A DNA stretch of 64,000 nucleotides from Leptospira kanakyensis (GCF_004769235.1 NZ_RQFG01000010.1:62001-126000); one strand, 5' to 3'. Positions 28,912-38,874 are shown, counted from the stretch's first letter. Translations and numbers: made by a program. Notes: generated from the sequence alone by a model not told the origin.

Positions 28912-28955
28912 CGATCTTTTCTCTTTTACTTATATAAAACTAAACGTAACAAAAA

Positions 28956-30662
28956 TTAAAAAATACGCATCACATCATTGAACGAAACATAAAGTCCAAG
29001 GCCAATGAGAAAGAAAAACCCCAATCGAAAGATAGCTTCAATCGCTTTTCTCGGAAGTGGTCTACCAGTAATGGCCTCATAAGCATACAGTACAATGTGT
29101 CCGCCATCTGCCATAGGAATCGGTAATAAATTCATGACCATAAGGGCGAGGGAAATTTTTGCAACAAAGTCGAGGTATGTCACCCAACCATATTCCAAAC
29201 TAATTCCCGCAATTTGTACAATCCCAATCGGCCCAGAAAGATTCTCTTTTGGAGAAAGAAGCCCAGAAAATAACATTCCAATTCCTTTTAAAGTAGTGGA
29301 AACATTTTCATAAACTTTTGTAGACGCACCCACTAACGAGGAGTATACAGTAGATTCTTTTTCTAACTTTTCTGCTTCAAATTTCATCGAAGCACGAAAT
29401 CCGAGAAGCCCAATCGGTTTCAAATTGACATCGGCAGAATATTTCATATTCCCAATCCAGATATCTTTCCTACCTTCAGATTGTTTTAGGTATTCCGAAA
29501 AGGCATCCGCTTTTTCAAATGTTTTGCCTTCAATTTTTAAGTTAGAAAGACGGTTTTCAATTTCCGCATCATAACTATCCAATCGGAAGTATGGAATTCC
29601 TAGTTCGGAAAATTTAGGATGTCTGATATCCCAAAATTCAAACACATTGGCACCTAACACAGGAATTTGAATGGTTACAGTTTCAGTCGCCCAAGGTGTA
29701 AGAAGTGGATACGTTTTTCTTTCTACAACAACAGGGATTGTTTTTCCCTGGTGTTTTCCGAGTTCTGTTTGTAATTCAGGCACAGTATGAACATCTACGC
29801 CAGCCACTTGCAAAATCATATCCCCATCTTTTAGGAAGGAGAGTGCACGCCTGCGAAGGGATTTTTCTCGTTCTTGGATCTCTCTTTGTTTTAAAAGTTC
29901 TTCCGGAATTTCATCTTTTCTTTCTTCGATTTTTTCCTGAAAGTATACAGAAGATTTGTCATCACGATCGAGGAGATTTGCCATAAAATGGCTGAGTTGT
30001 TCCCCATAAGTAAAAGTAGCCACCACTCGTCTTTCTCCAAATGGCATCACTCCAATGGTGGGGTGTCCTCCAGCGGAATATAAATTAGGTACAACTTGTA
30101 CGGTTTTTACTTCTTCTTCCCGTTTGTAAGAAACGGAAACAGGATCACCAGTAGTCAAACTCACATTAGTGAAAATATCTTCAAAACTTTCTGTTTTTTT
30201 TCCATTGATGGAAACAATTTGATCTCCGGTTCGAAGCCCAGCTGTATAAGCCGGACTAGAAACCTTGTTGGCATCTTCGATAAAAATACGATTGGAAGAA
30301 GGACTATCACCTGAAAGTTCCAATATAAACAATAAAACAAAACCTAACACCAAATTAGCGAAAGGTCCACCAAGAACAGGAATCATTCTTCGAAGCGGCG
30401 GCGTGGATAGTAAATCTCCTTGCCTTGGTTTTTTGTTTTTAGAATAATCATCTCCACGAAAAAGAACATAACCACCAATGGGAATGGCTGTGATTTGGTA
30501 GATGGTTTTCCCAATTCTTTTTTTCCAAATCCCTTTCCCATAACCAAGAGAAAAAATCCGAGCTTCCACTCCGACTAACTTTCCACATAGGAGGTGCCCC
30601 AACTCATGGATAAAAATAGAAACCGCTAACATGAATACGGCCCCGAATATCATGATGATCAT
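28956..30662 (-). CDS. rseP: Site-2 intramembrane metalloprotease RseP
   Basis: RseP cleaves membrane-bound anti-sigma factors and leftover signal peptides within the inner membrane. The 568-aa product has HELGH at 19-23 in the first membrane helix and [13 protein letters not shown] near the C-terminus supplying the third ligand Asp (the family usually has LDGG; here ADGG). Two PDZ-like regions lie between: [17 protein letters not shown] and [17 protein letters not shown]. It is longer than E. coli RseP (450) because of an extra ~100 residues after the second PDZ. The start overlaps the dxr stop by 4 bases. Confidence 0.94.
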   Translation of the reverse strand: MIIMIFGAVFMLAVSIFIHELGHLLCGKLVGVEARIFSLGYGKGIWKKRIGKTIYQITAIPIGGYVLFRGDDYSKNKKPRQGDLLSTPPLRRMIPVLGGPFANLVLGFVLLFILELSGDSPSSNRIFIEDANKVSSPAYTAGLRTGDQIVSINGKKTESFEDIFTNVSLTTGDPVSVSYKREEEVKTVQVVPNLYSAGGHPTIGVMPFGERRVVATFTYGEQLSHFMANLLDRDDKSSVYFQEKIEERKDEIPEELLKQREIQEREKSLRRRALSFLKDGDMILQVAGVDVHTVPELQTELGKHQGKTIPVVVERKTYPLLTPWATETVTIQIPVLGANVFEFWDIRHPKFSELGIPYFRLDSYDAEIENRLSNLKIEGKTFEKADAFSEYLKQSEGRKDIWIGNMKYSADVNLKPIGLLGFRASMKFEAEKLEKESTVYSSLVGASTKVYENVSTTLKGIGMLFSGLLSPKENLSGPIGIVQIAGISLEYGWVTYLDFVAKISLALMVMNLLPIPMADGGHIVLYAYEAITGRPLPRKAIEAIFRLGFFFLIGLGLYVSFNDVMRIF

Positions 30663-31819
30663 ATAGTCACTCCCCCTTTCTGAAATTCTTTTTGAATATA
30701 ATTACGAGATTCCCTATCTTTTTCTAAATACCCTTCCAAATCATTAGGAAAGGAATTGGAAATTTTATTTAGCGCCGACTCAATTAACTTAGGAATGGCG
30801 GTAAAAGAAATTTTTTCTTCTAAAAACAAAGCAACAGCTTCTTCATTGGCTGCGTTAAACACACAGGGTGCCGTTCCTCCTGCCCTTCCCGCTTGGAAAG
30901 CCAAACGAAGTCCCGGATAACGACTTAAATCAGGAGGAAAAAATTCCAAGGTCTTCCATGTCCCAGGTTTTCTTTCAATGAGCATCTTTGGTGTTGGTGT
31001 TGGGTAAAACAAAGAATGAGCAATGGGATAAATCATATCTGGATGGCTTGTGTATTGCAAACAAGCCCCGTCCATGGTTTCAATGATTCCGTGGGTGAGA
31101 GATTGCGGGTGGATCACCACTTCAATTTCGTCATAGGAAAATCCAAATAAATAATGTGCCTCAATCACCTCGAGACCCTTGTTGATCAGTCCCGCAGAAT
31201 CTACAGTGATTTTTGGCCCCATCGACCAAGTCGGATGGTTTAGCGCCTGTTTAACGGATACATGCTCCAACTCTTCGATAGGAAGGGTTCGAAAACTTCC
31301 TCCCGAGGCCGTGAGTGTGATGGCACGAATATTGGATCTTTTTTCTCTTTCAATGAGCTGAAAGAGTGCATTGTGTTCGGAATCCACAGGAACCATCAAG
31401 GTATTGTGTTTTGCCACCAAACGATTGATGAGCGGCCCAAAGGTCACGAGTGTTTCTTTATTGGCAATGGCAATTTTTTTTCCCGCTTCAATGGCGGCAA
31501 TGGTAGGTTTTACCCCTCTTGCCCCAACAACGGCTGTTACTACTACAGATACAGAGGGAAGGCGAACCAAATCCGATAACGAATCTTCACCATAAAGAAT
31601 GGTTGTGGATTTGTATTTGGATCCGAGGCTACCTTCTAACTTTGAATCGGTGATAGAAATCACCTCGGGAGAAAATTCTTCGATGAGTGATTTCGCAAGA
31701 TCTAAATTGGAATGAACCGAAAAACTATGTAAAGAAAAGGAATCTCTAAATTGGCGGAGCACCTTCACTGTCGAAGAGCCAACAGAACCAGAAATTCCTA
31801 ATACGGATACTCCAACCAT
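30659..31819 (-). CDS. dxr: 1-deoxy-D-xylulose-5-phosphate reductoisomerase
   Basis: Dxr converts DXP to methylerythritol phosphate with NADPH, the second step of the MEP pathway; dxs is in the window too. The 386-aa product has the NADPH motif [12 protein letters not shown] (usually GSTGSIG), [26 protein letters not shown] with the metal-binding Asp and Glu, and [11 protein letters not shown]. It is 30 bases after cdsA and overlaps rseP by 4. Complete. Confidence 0.97.
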   Translation of the reverse strand: MVGVSVLGISGSVGSSTVKVLRQFRDSFSLHSFSVHSNLDLAKSLIEEFSPEVISITDSKLEGSLGSKYKSTTILYGEDSLSDLVRLPSVSVVVTAVVGARGVKPTIAAIEAGKKIAIANKETLVTFGPLINRLVAKHNTLMVPVDSEHNALFQLIEREKRSNIRAITLTASGGSFRTLPIEELEHVSVKQALNHPTWSMGPKITVDSAGLINKGLEVIEAHYLFGFSYDEIEVVIHPQSLTHGIIETMDGACLQYTSHPDMIYPIAHSLFYPTPTPKMLIERKPGTWKTLEFFPPDLSRYPGLRLAFQAGRAGGTAPCVFNAANEEAVALFLEEKISFTAIPKLIESALNKISNSFPNDLEGYLEKDRESRNYIQKEFQKGGVTI

Positions 31820-31849
31820 CTAAGCCTTAGACCGATCCGGAACTGAGAA

Positions 31850-32761
31850 TCAGACCGCGTAACCGAGAATTCCCTTAAATAGGAAATAATAATAAATCAC
31901 AGGAACGGTAAATAAAAGGGCATCTGCTAAATCTAAAACCCCACCATGGCCAGGAATCAAACTCCCTGAATCTTTGATTTTAGCATCTCGTTTCATGGCA
32001 GACTCGGCCAAATCACCCATCACAGAAATGACAGACACGACAAAGGCAACTAGGATCGATTCCAAAACTCCAATCGGCAACTTCACACCACTAAAATGTT
32101 CCCAAGTAAAATTGAGAATTTGAACACCGAGCACAGCAGTGATATTTCCGGTCACGTAACCTTCCCAAGTTTTTTTAGGAGAGATTTTGAGTCCTGCAGG
32201 GTGTTTTCCAAACCAACGACCACCAAAATAAGCACCCGCATCACTCATAAAAGTAATCACAGAGACTAAAAAGATATAATAAGCACCAAAAGGGAAAGCG
32301 AGGAGGAGTAAAAAATGTCCGATGGGAATTGCTAAATAGATTGGACCGAGTATTGTAGCGCTTGCCGAAAACAATGCTCCATCTAACGGGCGTTTCAGAA
32401 TTTGTAAAATCCAAACCGTGAGAGACAAAGCAATCAGTAAAAAAGGAATCGGATGGAATCCTTCTCGTAAAACTTTAGACAATTCTAAAACAAAAGCTGG
32501 AGGAGTGACTTCAAATTGAAGTCCTAAAAATTGAATGTAGTATACAGTAAATATCAAAAGGGAAAAGATAAGGCCAGTTCCAAAAAAAGGTTTGGAATCT
32601 TCTCTTCTGCAAAATGCATACAATTCTTTTAAACCCAAGTAGATGGTAATACAACCAAAGGCATAAAATTCCAAATAGTAAAAGGAACTATGGAAGATCA
32701 TAAACACATATACAAAAGTGAGTACGATTGCAGATAGGATACGGAGTGTTGTCTCACTCAT
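31850..32761 (-). CDS. cdsA: Phosphatidate cytidylyltransferase
   Basis: CdsA makes CDP-diacylglycerol from phosphatidate and CTP in the inner membrane. The 303-aa product has about eight membrane helices and the family motifs SDAGAYFGGRWFGKHPAG, ISPKKTWEG and SAMKRDAKIKDSGSLIPGHG. The signature normally ends D-R-x-D; here it reads LDLADA, with Leu for Arg. Its start overlaps the uppS stop by 4 bases. Confidence 0.94.
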   Translation of the reverse strand: MSETTLRILSAIVLTFVYVFMIFHSSFYYLEFYAFGCITIYLGLKELYAFCRREDSKPFFGTGLIFSLLIFTVYYIQFLGLQFEVTPPAFVLELSKVLREGFHPIPFLLIALSLTVWILQILKRPLDGALFSASATILGPIYLAIPIGHFLLLLAFPFGAYYIFLVSVITFMSDAGAYFGGRWFGKHPAGLKISPKKTWEGYVTGNITAVLGVQILNFTWEHFSGVKLPIGVLESILVAFVVSVISVMGDLAESAMKRDAKIKDSGSLIPGHGGVLDLADALLFTVPVIYYYFLFKGILGYAV

Positions 32762-33471
32762 AACAAACCACCAAATTTACGTTTTCGGGAATCAAAAAAA
32801 AGAAGGGCTTCCTCCAAAGAGGTTCTTCCAAAGTCCGGCCAAAGTGTATTTGTGAAATACATTTCAGCATAGGCACTCTGCCACAAAAGAAAATTGGATA
32901 TCCTTTGTTCTCCCGCAGTTCTGATCAATAAATCTACCGGCGGCAAAGGGAATGTATACAAATATTTTTCAAATTCTTTGGGGCTAATGGGTTTGTCCAA
33001 AGATTCTTTTTTGGACTTACGCACTGCCATGATCCGAGAAAAGTTACTGAGGATCTCTTCGTGCCCACCATAGTTCAAACAAAAGTTGGCGGTGAGTTTT
33101 TTGTTCTGTTTTGTGACCGCCATCGCATGGTCAATTTTGGTGAGGACTGTTTTAGAAAGTTTGTTCCTTGCTCCACTGTGGTGGATCCGAATTCCTTTGG
33201 AATGAATGGTATCAAGTCTGGTTTCAATAAACTCAACTAACAAACCAAAGATGGCTTGGATTTCAGTGATGGGGCGTTTCCAGTTTTCTGTAGAAAAAGC
33301 GTAAAGGGAGATATTGGGGATTTTGTATTCCAAAGCCACATCCAAAAGGCGATCGATTGCGTTCGCCCCTTCTCTGTGGCCTTCGGTTCTTTTTTTCCCT
33401 TGGCTTTCCGCCCACCTTCCATTTCCGTCCATGATGACAGCAATGTGGGCAGGGATTGTGTTCAACTTCAT
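32758..33471 (-). CDS. uppS: Isoprenyl (undecaprenyl-PP) synthase
   Basis: UppS extends farnesyl-PP to the C55 lipid carrier for peptidoglycan and LPS. The 237-aa product has IAVIMDGNGRWAESQGK with the catalytic Asp, LYAFSTENWKRP, and LLIRTAGEQRISNFLLWQSA, the three family signatures. It overlaps cdsA by 4 bases and follows frr by 6, within the conserved frr-uppS-cdsA-dxr-rseP order. Confidence 0.96.
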   Translation of the reverse strand: MKLNTIPAHIAVIMDGNGRWAESQGKKRTEGHREGANAIDRLLDVALEYKIPNISLYAFSTENWKRPITEIQAIFGLLVEFIETRLDTIHSKGIRIHHSGARNKLSKTVLTKIDHAMAVTKQNKKLTANFCLNYGGHEEILSNFSRIMAVRKSKKESLDKPISPKEFEKYLYTFPLPPVDLLIRTAGEQRISNFLLWQSAYAEMYFTNTLWPDFGRTSLEEALLFFDSRKRKFGGLL

Positions 33472-33477
33472 AGGAAA

Positions 33478-34029
33478 TTAAAGAGTGGTGATCTCTTTTT
33501 CTTTTTCCTTTTCTAAATCTCCCAATTTGGCAATATAAGAATCCGTAATTTTTTGGATTTTATCTTGGTAGCCTTTGAGTTCATCTTGGGACATTTCTGC
33601 CTGGTGTTTTTTTAGTTCATCATTGGCATCACGGCGGATATTACGAATGGCAACTTTTTTTTCTTCGGCCCTTTGTTTGACCACTTTTGCCAACTCTTTT
33701 CGTCTTTCCCCTGTTAGTTCAGGTATATTGATACGAATGCTAGACCCATCATTGTTTGGAGTGAGCCCAAGACTTGCTGCAAAAATTGCTTTTTCAATGT
33801 CTTTCAACATTCCTTTTTCAAAAGGAGTGATGAGAATCATACGAGGTTCTGGACAAGCAATTTTACCAAGTTGGTTAAGCGGAGTGAGTGTTCCGTAATA
33901 GTCCACTCTTACATCTTCTACCATCATAGGACTTGCTTTTCCCGTACGTATGGTACCGAAGTCTTTTTTCAAAGCCTCAACCGTTTTGTCCATTTTGGAC
34001 TGCATGGATTTTATAATTTCATCTACCAT
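33478..34029 (-). CDS. frr: Ribosome recycling factor
   Basis: Frr splits post-termination ribosomes together with EF-G. The 183-aa product has the expected length and [35 protein letters not shown] and [19 protein letters not shown]. The start ATG overlaps pyrH by 11 bases. Confidence 0.97.
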   Translation of the reverse strand: MVDEIIKSMQSKMDKTVEALKKDFGTIRTGKASPMMVEDVRVDYYGTLTPLNQLGKIACPEPRMILITPFEKGMLKDIEKAIFAASLGLTPNNDGSSIRINIPELTGERRKELAKVVKQRAEEKKVAIRNIRRDANDELKKHQAEMSQDELKGYQDKIQKITDSYIAKLGDLEKEKEKEITTL

Positions 34030-34765
34030 CTAAAATCACTTCCTCTGAATTGGAGATTAGCGTACCAATTGGTTCCCCATCGATTAATTTTCTTAAATTT
34101 CCTGCTTTAAAAATATCAAACACGATAATGGGCATATTATTGTCCATACAGAGACTAAGAGCAGTTGAATCCATAACCTTTAAGCGGTGTTTGATGGACT
34201 CCATAAAAGAAACTTCTAAGTAACGTTTTGCATTTGGATCTTTTTTTGGATCCGCAGTGTACACTCCGTCCACTTTTGTGGCCTTCAGGATGACTTCACA
34301 TCCTACTTCCACAGCCCGAAGGGATGCAGTTGTATCCGTTGTAAAGTACGGATTCCCCGTTCCACCGGCAAAAATGATCACACGATTTTTTTCTAAATGG
34401 CGAACCGCACGCCTACGAATATAAGGTTCTGCAACGGATTTCATTTCGATGGCGGAAAGAACTCGGGTAAACATCCCTTGTTTTTCGCATGCATCTTGTA
34501 AGGCGAGACCATTCATAATGGTGCCAAGCATTCCCATGTAGTCTGCGGTAGCTCGTTCCATTCCGGACTTTGCTAACGTTTCTCCACGGATCATATTTCC
34601 ACCACCCACAACCACAGCCACTTCAAGACCTAAGTCATGAACTTCTTTGATTTGTCCGGCAAGTGAAAATGTTTTATTGGTATCAATACCAAGTTCACCC
34701 TCACCGGCAAGAGCCTCGCCGGAGAGTTTGATAAGAATTCTTTTGAAACGCGGACTAGTTCCCAC
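34019..34765 (-). CDS. pyrH: UMP kinase
   Basis: PyrH phosphorylates UMP and is the hexameric bacterial UMPK. The 248-aa product has [53 protein letters not shown] and [19 protein letters not shown]. The start is GTG at 34765 and overlaps the end of tsf by 11 bases, so translation is coupled. Confidence 0.97.
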   Translation of the reverse strand: MGTSPRFKRILIKLSGEALAGEGELGIDTNKTFSLAGQIKEVHDLGLEVAVVVGGGNMIRGETLAKSGMERATADYMGMLGTIMNGLALQDACEKQGMFTRVLSAIEMKSVAEPYIRRRAVRHLEKNRVIIFAGGTGNPYFTTDTTASLRAVEVGCEVILKATKVDGVYTADPKKDPNAKRYLEVSFMESIKHRLKVMDSTALSLCMDNNMPIIVFDIFKAGNLRKLIDGEPIGTLISNSEEVILDGR

Positions 34766-35351
34766 CTACTTGGAACCTCGAGAACCTACCAACAGTAATG
34801 TTCTCTCCAAACTTCGCAATGGCTTCTTGGAGAAGGTCATTGATGGTTTTGGAGTTGTCACGAATCGATTTTTGGTGGATGAGACAAATCTCTTCAAAGT
34901 ATTTTTTCATTTTACCAGGAAGGATTTTTTCGATTTGGTCTGCTTTTTTACCTTCTTTTTCAAGAAGAGCTTTTTGCACACCCATCTCATTGTCAATTTC
35001 TGACTGAGGGATAGATTCCTCGTTTACATAAAGTGGGTTCATCGCAGTGATTTGAAGAGCGATCTCTTTTCCAAGAGCTTCAAACGCTTCATTGTTTGCA
35101 ACGAAGTCAGTTTCACAGTTAAGTTCTACAAGAACTCCTGTTTTTCCTGTTCCGTGAATGTAAGCGATGACTTTTCCTTCACCAGTTTCACGACCAGCAC
35201 GTTTTGCTGCTTTCGCTAAACCTTTTTCTCTTAAGTATGTAACTGCTTTTTCAATATCGCCACCCTTTTCTTCGAGGGCTTTTTTGCAGTCCATCATCCC
35301 CGCGCCTGTACGTTCGCGGAGATCTTTAATTTGTTCGGAGCTAACTGCCAT
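34755..35351 (-). CDS. tsf: Elongation factor Ts, short form
   Basis: EF-Ts exchanges GDP for GTP on EF-Tu. The 198-aa product has the UBA-like N-terminus ([20 protein letters not shown]) and the [10 protein letters not shown] core. It is shorter than E. coli EF-Ts (283 aa) because it has one core subdomain, like the Thermus form. It overlaps rpsB by one base, the classic rpsB-tsf pair. Confidence 0.97.
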   Translation of the reverse strand: MAVSSEQIKDLRERTGAGMMDCKKALEEKGGDIEKAVTYLREKGLAKAAKRAGRETGEGKVIAYIHGTGKTGVLVELNCETDFVANNEAFEALGKEIALQITAMNPLYVNEESIPQSEIDNEMGVQKALLEKEGKKADQIEKILPGKMKKYFEEICLIHQKSIRDNSKTINDLLQEAIAKFGENITVGRFSRFQVGGN

Positions 35352-36232
35352 TACTCTTTACCTTCTGTAGCTTCAACTTTTACTTCTGCTTTTTTTGCAG
35401 CATCAGCATCCACAGGGATGTCTTTTGCCACTGGAGGAAGTTCATCGTCCATAATGAATTTTCCAGACTCATCATACTCACCTTGGTATTCAAGAGCAAG
35501 TTGTTCTGCGTCCATATCTTCAGCAAAATTAGTTTGGATGACTTCTCCACCTGTTCCTTCGAGTACAGCATTTGCCATAGTATCGAGGAATAAAGAAATT
35601 GCACGGATCGCATCATCATTACCTGGAATTGGGTAATCGATTGGTTCTGGATCACAGTTTGTATCAATCACTGCGAACACTTTCAAACCAAGTTTTTTAG
35701 CTTCTTTCACAGCAATTTCTTCTTTTTTTGGATCGATAACAAAAAGAATCTCAGGTACTACAGCCATATCCTTAATTCCACCAAGTGTTTGGCGGAGTTT
35801 TTCTAACTCACGTTTGAGTGAAAGTGCTTCTTTTTTAGTTCTAGCTTCTTGTTCGAAAGAGTTGTTCTCTTCCATTTGCTCTAGTCTTTTCAAACGAGCA
35901 ATTGACTTCTTCACTGTGTTCCAGTTTGTCAAAAGTCCACCTAACCAACGGTTAGATACGTAGTACATGCTGCACGCTTGTGCGGCTCTTTCAATCGCGC
36001 CACGAGCTTGTTTTTTAGTTCCTACAAAAAGAACTTTCTTACCTTGACCGGTAAGTTTTTTCAAAGCATCGTAAGCTTCTTTTGTTTTTTGAACAGTCTT
36101 TTGAAGGTCGATGATGTGAATTCCGTTACGAGCCGTATAAACATAAGGACTCATTTTTGGATTCCAACGACGTGTTTGGTGACCGAAGTGTACGCCTGCT
36201 TCTAGCAGACTTTTCATGGAAATTACTGACAT
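35351..36232 (-). CDS. rpsB: 30S ribosomal protein S2
   Basis: S2 lies at the 30S neck near S1. The 293-aa product has [46 protein letters not shown] and [15 protein letters not shown]. It carries an extra, acidic, Glu/Lys/Ala-rich tail of about 60 residues (from about 235) relative to E. coli S2 (241 aa). The ATG at 36232 is 2 bases after the DUF4321 gene; M6 (ATG 36217) is a possible shorter start. Confidence 0.97.
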   Translation of the reverse strand: MSVISMKSLLEAGVHFGHQTRRWNPKMSPYVYTARNGIHIIDLQKTVQKTKEAYDALKKLTGQGKKVLFVGTKKQARGAIERAAQACSMYYVSNRWLGGLLTNWNTVKKSIARLKRLEQMEENNSFEQEARTKKEALSLKRELEKLRQTLGGIKDMAVVPEILFVIDPKKEEIAVKEAKKLGLKVFAVIDTNCDPEPIDYPIPGNDDAIRAISLFLDTMANAVLEGTGGEVIQTNFAEDMDAEQLALEYQGEYDESGKFIMDDELPPVAKDIPVDADAAKKAEVKVEATEGKE

Positions 36233-36234
36233 AG

Positions 36235-36468
36235 TTACCCCTTTTTTAGTGCGAGATATCCAGACGCTACAAGACCAACGATACTTGCAGGGGTTAGCTG
36301 GAACTCGACTTTAATTATGTAAAGCTCGAGAGATACTGGTGATTCGAACAAAAACCGAGAGAGGTAAGTTGTACCAAGAAGTCGATCTAAGACCACTCCG
36401 GCCACAGCTCCTGCCATCAGTCCCAAAAAAAGCACCAAAAGTAGGTTCCCGATTTGGGTTTTGTTCAT
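36235..36468 (-). CDS. DUF4321 small membrane protein
   Basis: The 77-aa product has two membrane segments (about 8-28 and 58-74) with [20 protein letters not shown] and [20 protein letters not shown], the DUF4321 pattern as I remember it. Function unknown. It is 2 bases ahead of rpsB, so it is the first gene of the long translation-envelope operon. A TTGACA-like hexamer repeated upstream (- strand, 36521-36526 and 36482-36487) may mark the promoter. Confidence 0.75.
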   Translation of the reverse strand: MNKTQIGNLLLVLFLGLMAGAVAGVVLDRLLGTTYLSRFLFESPVSLELYIIKVEFQLTPASIVGLVASGYLALKKG

Positions 36469-36480
36469 CCAAAAGCACCT

Positions 36481-36527
36481 TTGTCAAGCTTTCTTGTCAG
36501 GATTTGGAATTTGGGCAGATTGTCAAG
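36481..36527 (-). promoter_or_regulatory. Repeated CTTGACAA boxes upstream of the rpsB operon
   Basis: The - strand carries CTTGACAA at 36520-36527 and again at 36481-36488, with a related CTGACAAG between (36494-36501). The first matches a -35 hexamer, though no good -10 follows at 16-18 bases. Promoter or regulator site for the rpsB operon; low confidence. Confidence 0.3.
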
Positions 36528-36602
36528 GGGAAAGGAATTTCAGGCTCCAAAATGAATTTCCCGGGAGGTTCACTACCGGAAAAGAACGAGATATTTAGGC
36601 AA

Positions 36603-36677
36603 AATCCCTTTTTTATGGGGCGCCTTTTCCGGCTCTTCCTCGACGAGGGCGCTCGGTCGATCCGGGGCGCAGGGATT
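36603..36677. repeat. GC-rich inverted-repeat element
   Basis: In AT-rich surroundings a GC-rich block is bounded by AATCCCT (36603-36609) and AGGGATT (36671-36677), exact reverse complements. Inside, GGGGCGC occurs twice in direct orientation (36617-36623 and 36664-36670), around CCTTTTCCGGCTC and GCTCGGTCGATCC. It looks like a dispersed intergenic repeat of the kind seen in spirochaetes and Bacteroidetes. No gene is convincing in the 278-base gap that holds it. Confidence 0.45.
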
Positions 36678-36746
36678 ACACCTTTTGTTCCAGGAAGGAG
36701 GGTTCCCGCAACCAAAGGCCTTACCAGAAGCGACACCATTAAAATT

Positions 36747-37322
36747 TTAATATATATCAAAACAATACCTAACCACTTTATAAATTAAGTAAATCGGAAC
36801 AGAATAAACGACAAAGTTTTTGAGTATCTTATCAGGGCCACTAACTACCCGTATTTGATTCTGCCTGGCAAATGAGATCAAATAGGTTTTCGCCGCAAAA
36901 AAGTCATTTTTCATTCCTCTGGAAAAAATTAAAGTTACTAGAGATTTATTTTTCATAACAATCCCTATTGTTGAATACCAAAAGATATCATCAAAATAAA
37001 AGGATTCGATTTGATCTGAATGAAGGTACAGTTCTTTAAAGGGTAAAAGTAGATTTTTATGGCTAATTATAATTTCTTCAGATGTTGCCGATAAAATGGC
37101 GAATTTATTCTTTAAAACAACATAAGAGAATAACCTACGAAAAAAAACATGAAGACCAAAAATTATAAGTAATGTGGTAGATACGGAAACGATGATAGAG
37201 TCAGAAAATATGCCAAAAAGAAAACTAACAAAGTATATGATAAAACTTGGTCTTCTGTGTTCATTTCTAATATAAATTCTAACTTCATACAAACGATAAT
37301 TTTTCTTTAAAAAATAATACAT
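36747..37322 (-). CDS. Hypothetical membrane protein in cassette-like region
   Basis: This 191-aa product has two adjacent membrane helices (about 28-68, IIYFVSFLFGIFSDSIIVSV and following) and a cytoplasmic domain with strands (YSTIGIVMKNKSLVTLIFSR), plus another hydrophobic stretch at the C-terminus. The fold recalls small PH-like membrane proteins (bPH), but this is a guess. The DNA is strongly AT-rich compared with the operon next door. It begins 12 bases from the attC-like element at 37335-37397 (cassette start side). Function unknown. Confidence 0.6.
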   Translation of the reverse strand: MYYFLKKNYRLYEVRIYIRNEHRRPSFIIYFVSFLFGIFSDSIIVSVSTTLLIIFGLHVFFRRLFSYVVLKNKFAILSATSEEIIISHKNLLLPFKELYLHSDQIESFYFDDIFWYSTIGIVMKNKSLVTLIFSRGMKNDFFAAKTYLISFARQNQIRVVSGPDKILKNFVVYSVPIYLIYKVVRYCFDIY

Positions 37323-37334
37323 ACATAGGGAAGT

Positions 37335-37397
37335 TGGCGTACCCTAAACGAGACCATAAGTGCCGAAGCACAAACGTTTCCCCGTTGTGATACGCCA
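37335..37397 (-). other. attC-like inverted-repeat element A
   Basis: TGGCGTA (37335-37341) and TACGCCA (37391-37397) are exact inverted repeats bounding 63 bases, with a central hairpin GTGC-CGAA-GCAC (37360-37371). Size and layout resemble an integron attC site. It sits 10 bases after the stop of one - strand gene and 12 before the start of the next, as expected between cassettes. Core sites are degenerate. Confidence 0.45.
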
Positions 37398-37407
37398 GGT
37401 TCTATAT

Positions 37408-38019
37408 TTAAAATAATTTTATAGAGTTAATTATTTTTTTTATTTCTTCAAACTTCCCGTTTTTTTCATCTGTTCGGAATCCAGCTCCAATCATGAAAAA
37501 CTGATTGTTATGTGGCAAAATCCAAAGAGCTGAAGTTGTTTCAAATGATAACTCTTCATCGATTTTTAATGTATAAGAAAATCTAGCAAAACTACAAGTT
37601 TTCCCGTTAATCGTTACGATTTTCGGCTCATCGATGATTTTGTAATTTAAGAACTTTGATTCCAATACAGAAGTAATAGATTTGAGAATCATATCGGGTT
37701 TTGATAGATCTAAATTTCCAGCAGGTTTGATATTAATTTTGATGGAAGGGTTAAGATCGTCATGAGGTTCTTTATATTTTGTTATAGCGAAAAAAGGTAT
37801 AGTCGCATGTTTCTTGATTAAATCAGTAAATTCATCATCATTTGTTTTAATATTTTTCAAATGTTCCGAATAATCTTCAGCAGAGACATCAAACCAGCCA
37901 TTTGGTTTATCTATCGAAATTCCAAATGTTTTGAACTCTACAGTTTTTGTGTTTTTTGCATACAGATGTTGTGAAACAAATGTAAGAGCGATTGCGATTA
38001 TGATGAATCGATTTTTCAT
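37408..38019 (-). CDS. Exported hypothetical protein (PsbP/DcrB-like)
   Basis: This 203-aa product has a signal peptide (MKNRFIIIAIALTFVSQHLYA) and a compact mature domain starting TFGISIDKPNGWFDVSAEDY and ending with TSALWILPHNNQFFMIGAGF and EIKKIINSIKLF. That pattern (opening strand plus 'PxGW', closing helix) is typical of the PsbP/DcrB-like fold found in many small exported proteins of unknown function. AAGGAC precedes the ATG. It is flanked by attC-like elements on both sides and lies in AT-rich DNA. Confidence 0.7.
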   Translation of the reverse strand: MKNRFIIIAIALTFVSQHLYAKNTKTVEFKTFGISIDKPNGWFDVSAEDYSEHLKNIKTNDDEFTDLIKKHATIPFFAITKYKEPHDDLNPSIKINIKPAGNLDLSKPDMILKSITSVLESKFLNYKIIDEPKIVTINGKTCSFARFSYTLKIDEELSFETTSALWILPHNNQFFMIGAGFRTDEKNGKFEEIKKIINSIKLF

Positions 38020-38038
38020 AAATTGTCCTTTTTTAATT

Positions 38039-38061
38039 TAAACCTTAGTGCCTTGCGTATA
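38039..38061 (-). repeat. 23-bp direct repeat, copy 1 (attC-like end B)
   Basis: The 23 bases containing AAACCTTAGTGCCTTGCGTA are identical to 38809-38831, 770 bases away. Each copy lies 19-26 bases before the start of a - strand gene, on the cassette-start side. On the - strand it begins TATACGCAAGGC, which recalls the right end of an attC core. Only the right half is well conserved here. Confidence 0.6.
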
Positions 38062-38111
38062 GTGAAGCAGTTAGTCGCCGTAAAACCCTGGAATTGATTG
38101 ATTATAAAACA

Positions 38112-38222
38112 TTATTTTCCTAAAATTTTCCTAATAATAGTGTAAATTCCATAGATGATGGAAGCAAATATAATGAATATAAAAATTAAGAATGAAATTT
38201 CCCATATACCAAGATTGTGCAT
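38112..38222 (-). CDS. 36-aa small membrane protein
   Basis: A 36-codon frame (MHNLGIWEISFLIFIFIIFA start, IRKILGK end) encodes one clean membrane helix at about residues 8-29 with a basic C-terminus. It lies 65 bases after the lipoprotein gene and before the attC-like element B, where a cassette's last gene would be. The ribosome site is weak. Its ordered hydrophobic-then-basic layout is the only evidence of coding, so treat as probable rather than certain. Confidence 0.4.
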   Translation of the reverse strand: MHNLGIWEISFLIFIFIIFASIIYGIYTIIRKILGK

Positions 38223-38287
38223 AAAAATATCCGTAATTTGTTTATTTTATTTTTTTCGAAACCATTTTTCAAAATAATCTATAATTA

Positions 38288-38782
38288 TTACAAAAAATAT
38301 ATTTGGATAGTATTGATTTTCGTTTTATCAAGATTCATTGTAATGAAAATTCTTGTATTTCCAAATTCCGTTCCGCAGAAGATACCTCGACATTTGAAGT
38401 AACTAATTATATTTGTAGGGTTTGTAAATTTAGAAATTTCCACATTTTGTATTTTGACGGATCCCAAGTAGATTGATTTATTTGATTTATTTTCCATATC
38501 ATAATTTATTGTAAATCCTTCAATTCTATCTGTTGTTTCTGATTTCTTTATTTCTAGACCATTTTCTAAATAAATGTTTAGATTATCCTTTTTCAGTTCG
38601 TTGTTTTTTTTAAGTGTAAATTTTGAATTAAAATCGGATAAAGTTGCGTTTTTTGGAATTTCCCATTGATTCAAAAAGACATTGGTTTCTGTAATTTCAA
38701 TTACATTGCTTTCTTTTTCGGTTCGATCATTGCAAAATGTAACCGATATTAAAACTAATGCTATCAATAAGCTTTTTTTCAT
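38288..38782 (-). CDS. Hypothetical lipoprotein in cassette-like region
   Basis: This 164-aa product has a lipoprotein signal MKKSLLIALVLISVTFC with lipobox SVTF-C (C17). The mature part is hydrophilic with strands, one Cys pair near the end (FKCRGIFCGTEFG), and no recognised domain. A strong AGGGAGA site precedes the ATG. The 23-bp repeat lies 26 bases upstream. It is AT-rich. Probably surface or periplasmic; function unknown. Confidence 0.7.
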   Translation of the reverse strand: MKKSLLIALVLISVTFCNDRTEKESNVIEITETNVFLNQWEIPKNATLSDFNSKFTLKKNNELKKDNLNIYLENGLEIKKSETTDRIEGFTINYDMENKSNKSIYLGSVKIQNVEISKFTNPTNIISYFKCRGIFCGTEFGNTRIFITMNLDKTKINTIQIYFL

Positions 38783-38808
38783 AAAATATTTCTCCCTTTT
38801 TTTTACTA

Positions 38809-38831
38809 TAAACCTTAGTGCCTTGCGTATA
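38809..38831 (-). repeat. 23-bp direct repeat, copy 2 (attC-like end C)
   Basis: Identical to 38039-38061. On the - strand it is preceded by CCTATGATTTTGTTATACGC, so GTTATAC fits an attC-type R' site (GTTRRRY) except for one base. It lies between the stop of the metallophosphoesterase gene (38875) and the next lipoprotein start. Confidence 0.6.
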
Positions 38832-38874
38832 ACAAAATCATAGGCGGAATTGCCAAAAGTCTACAATTAAATTC

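Noticed and set aside
36339..36788. 149-aa open frame on + and 87-aa frame on - in the gap beside the GC-rich block
   Set aside because: Both overlap the GC-rich inverted repeat or lie antisense to the DUF4321 gene; composition is unlike a protein and no ribosome site is seen.
38217..38402. 61-aa hydrophobic + strand frame
   Set aside because: It runs antisense to the 164-aa lipoprotein gene, which has a strong ribosome site and lipobox; AT-rich DNA gives such hydrophobic frames by chance.
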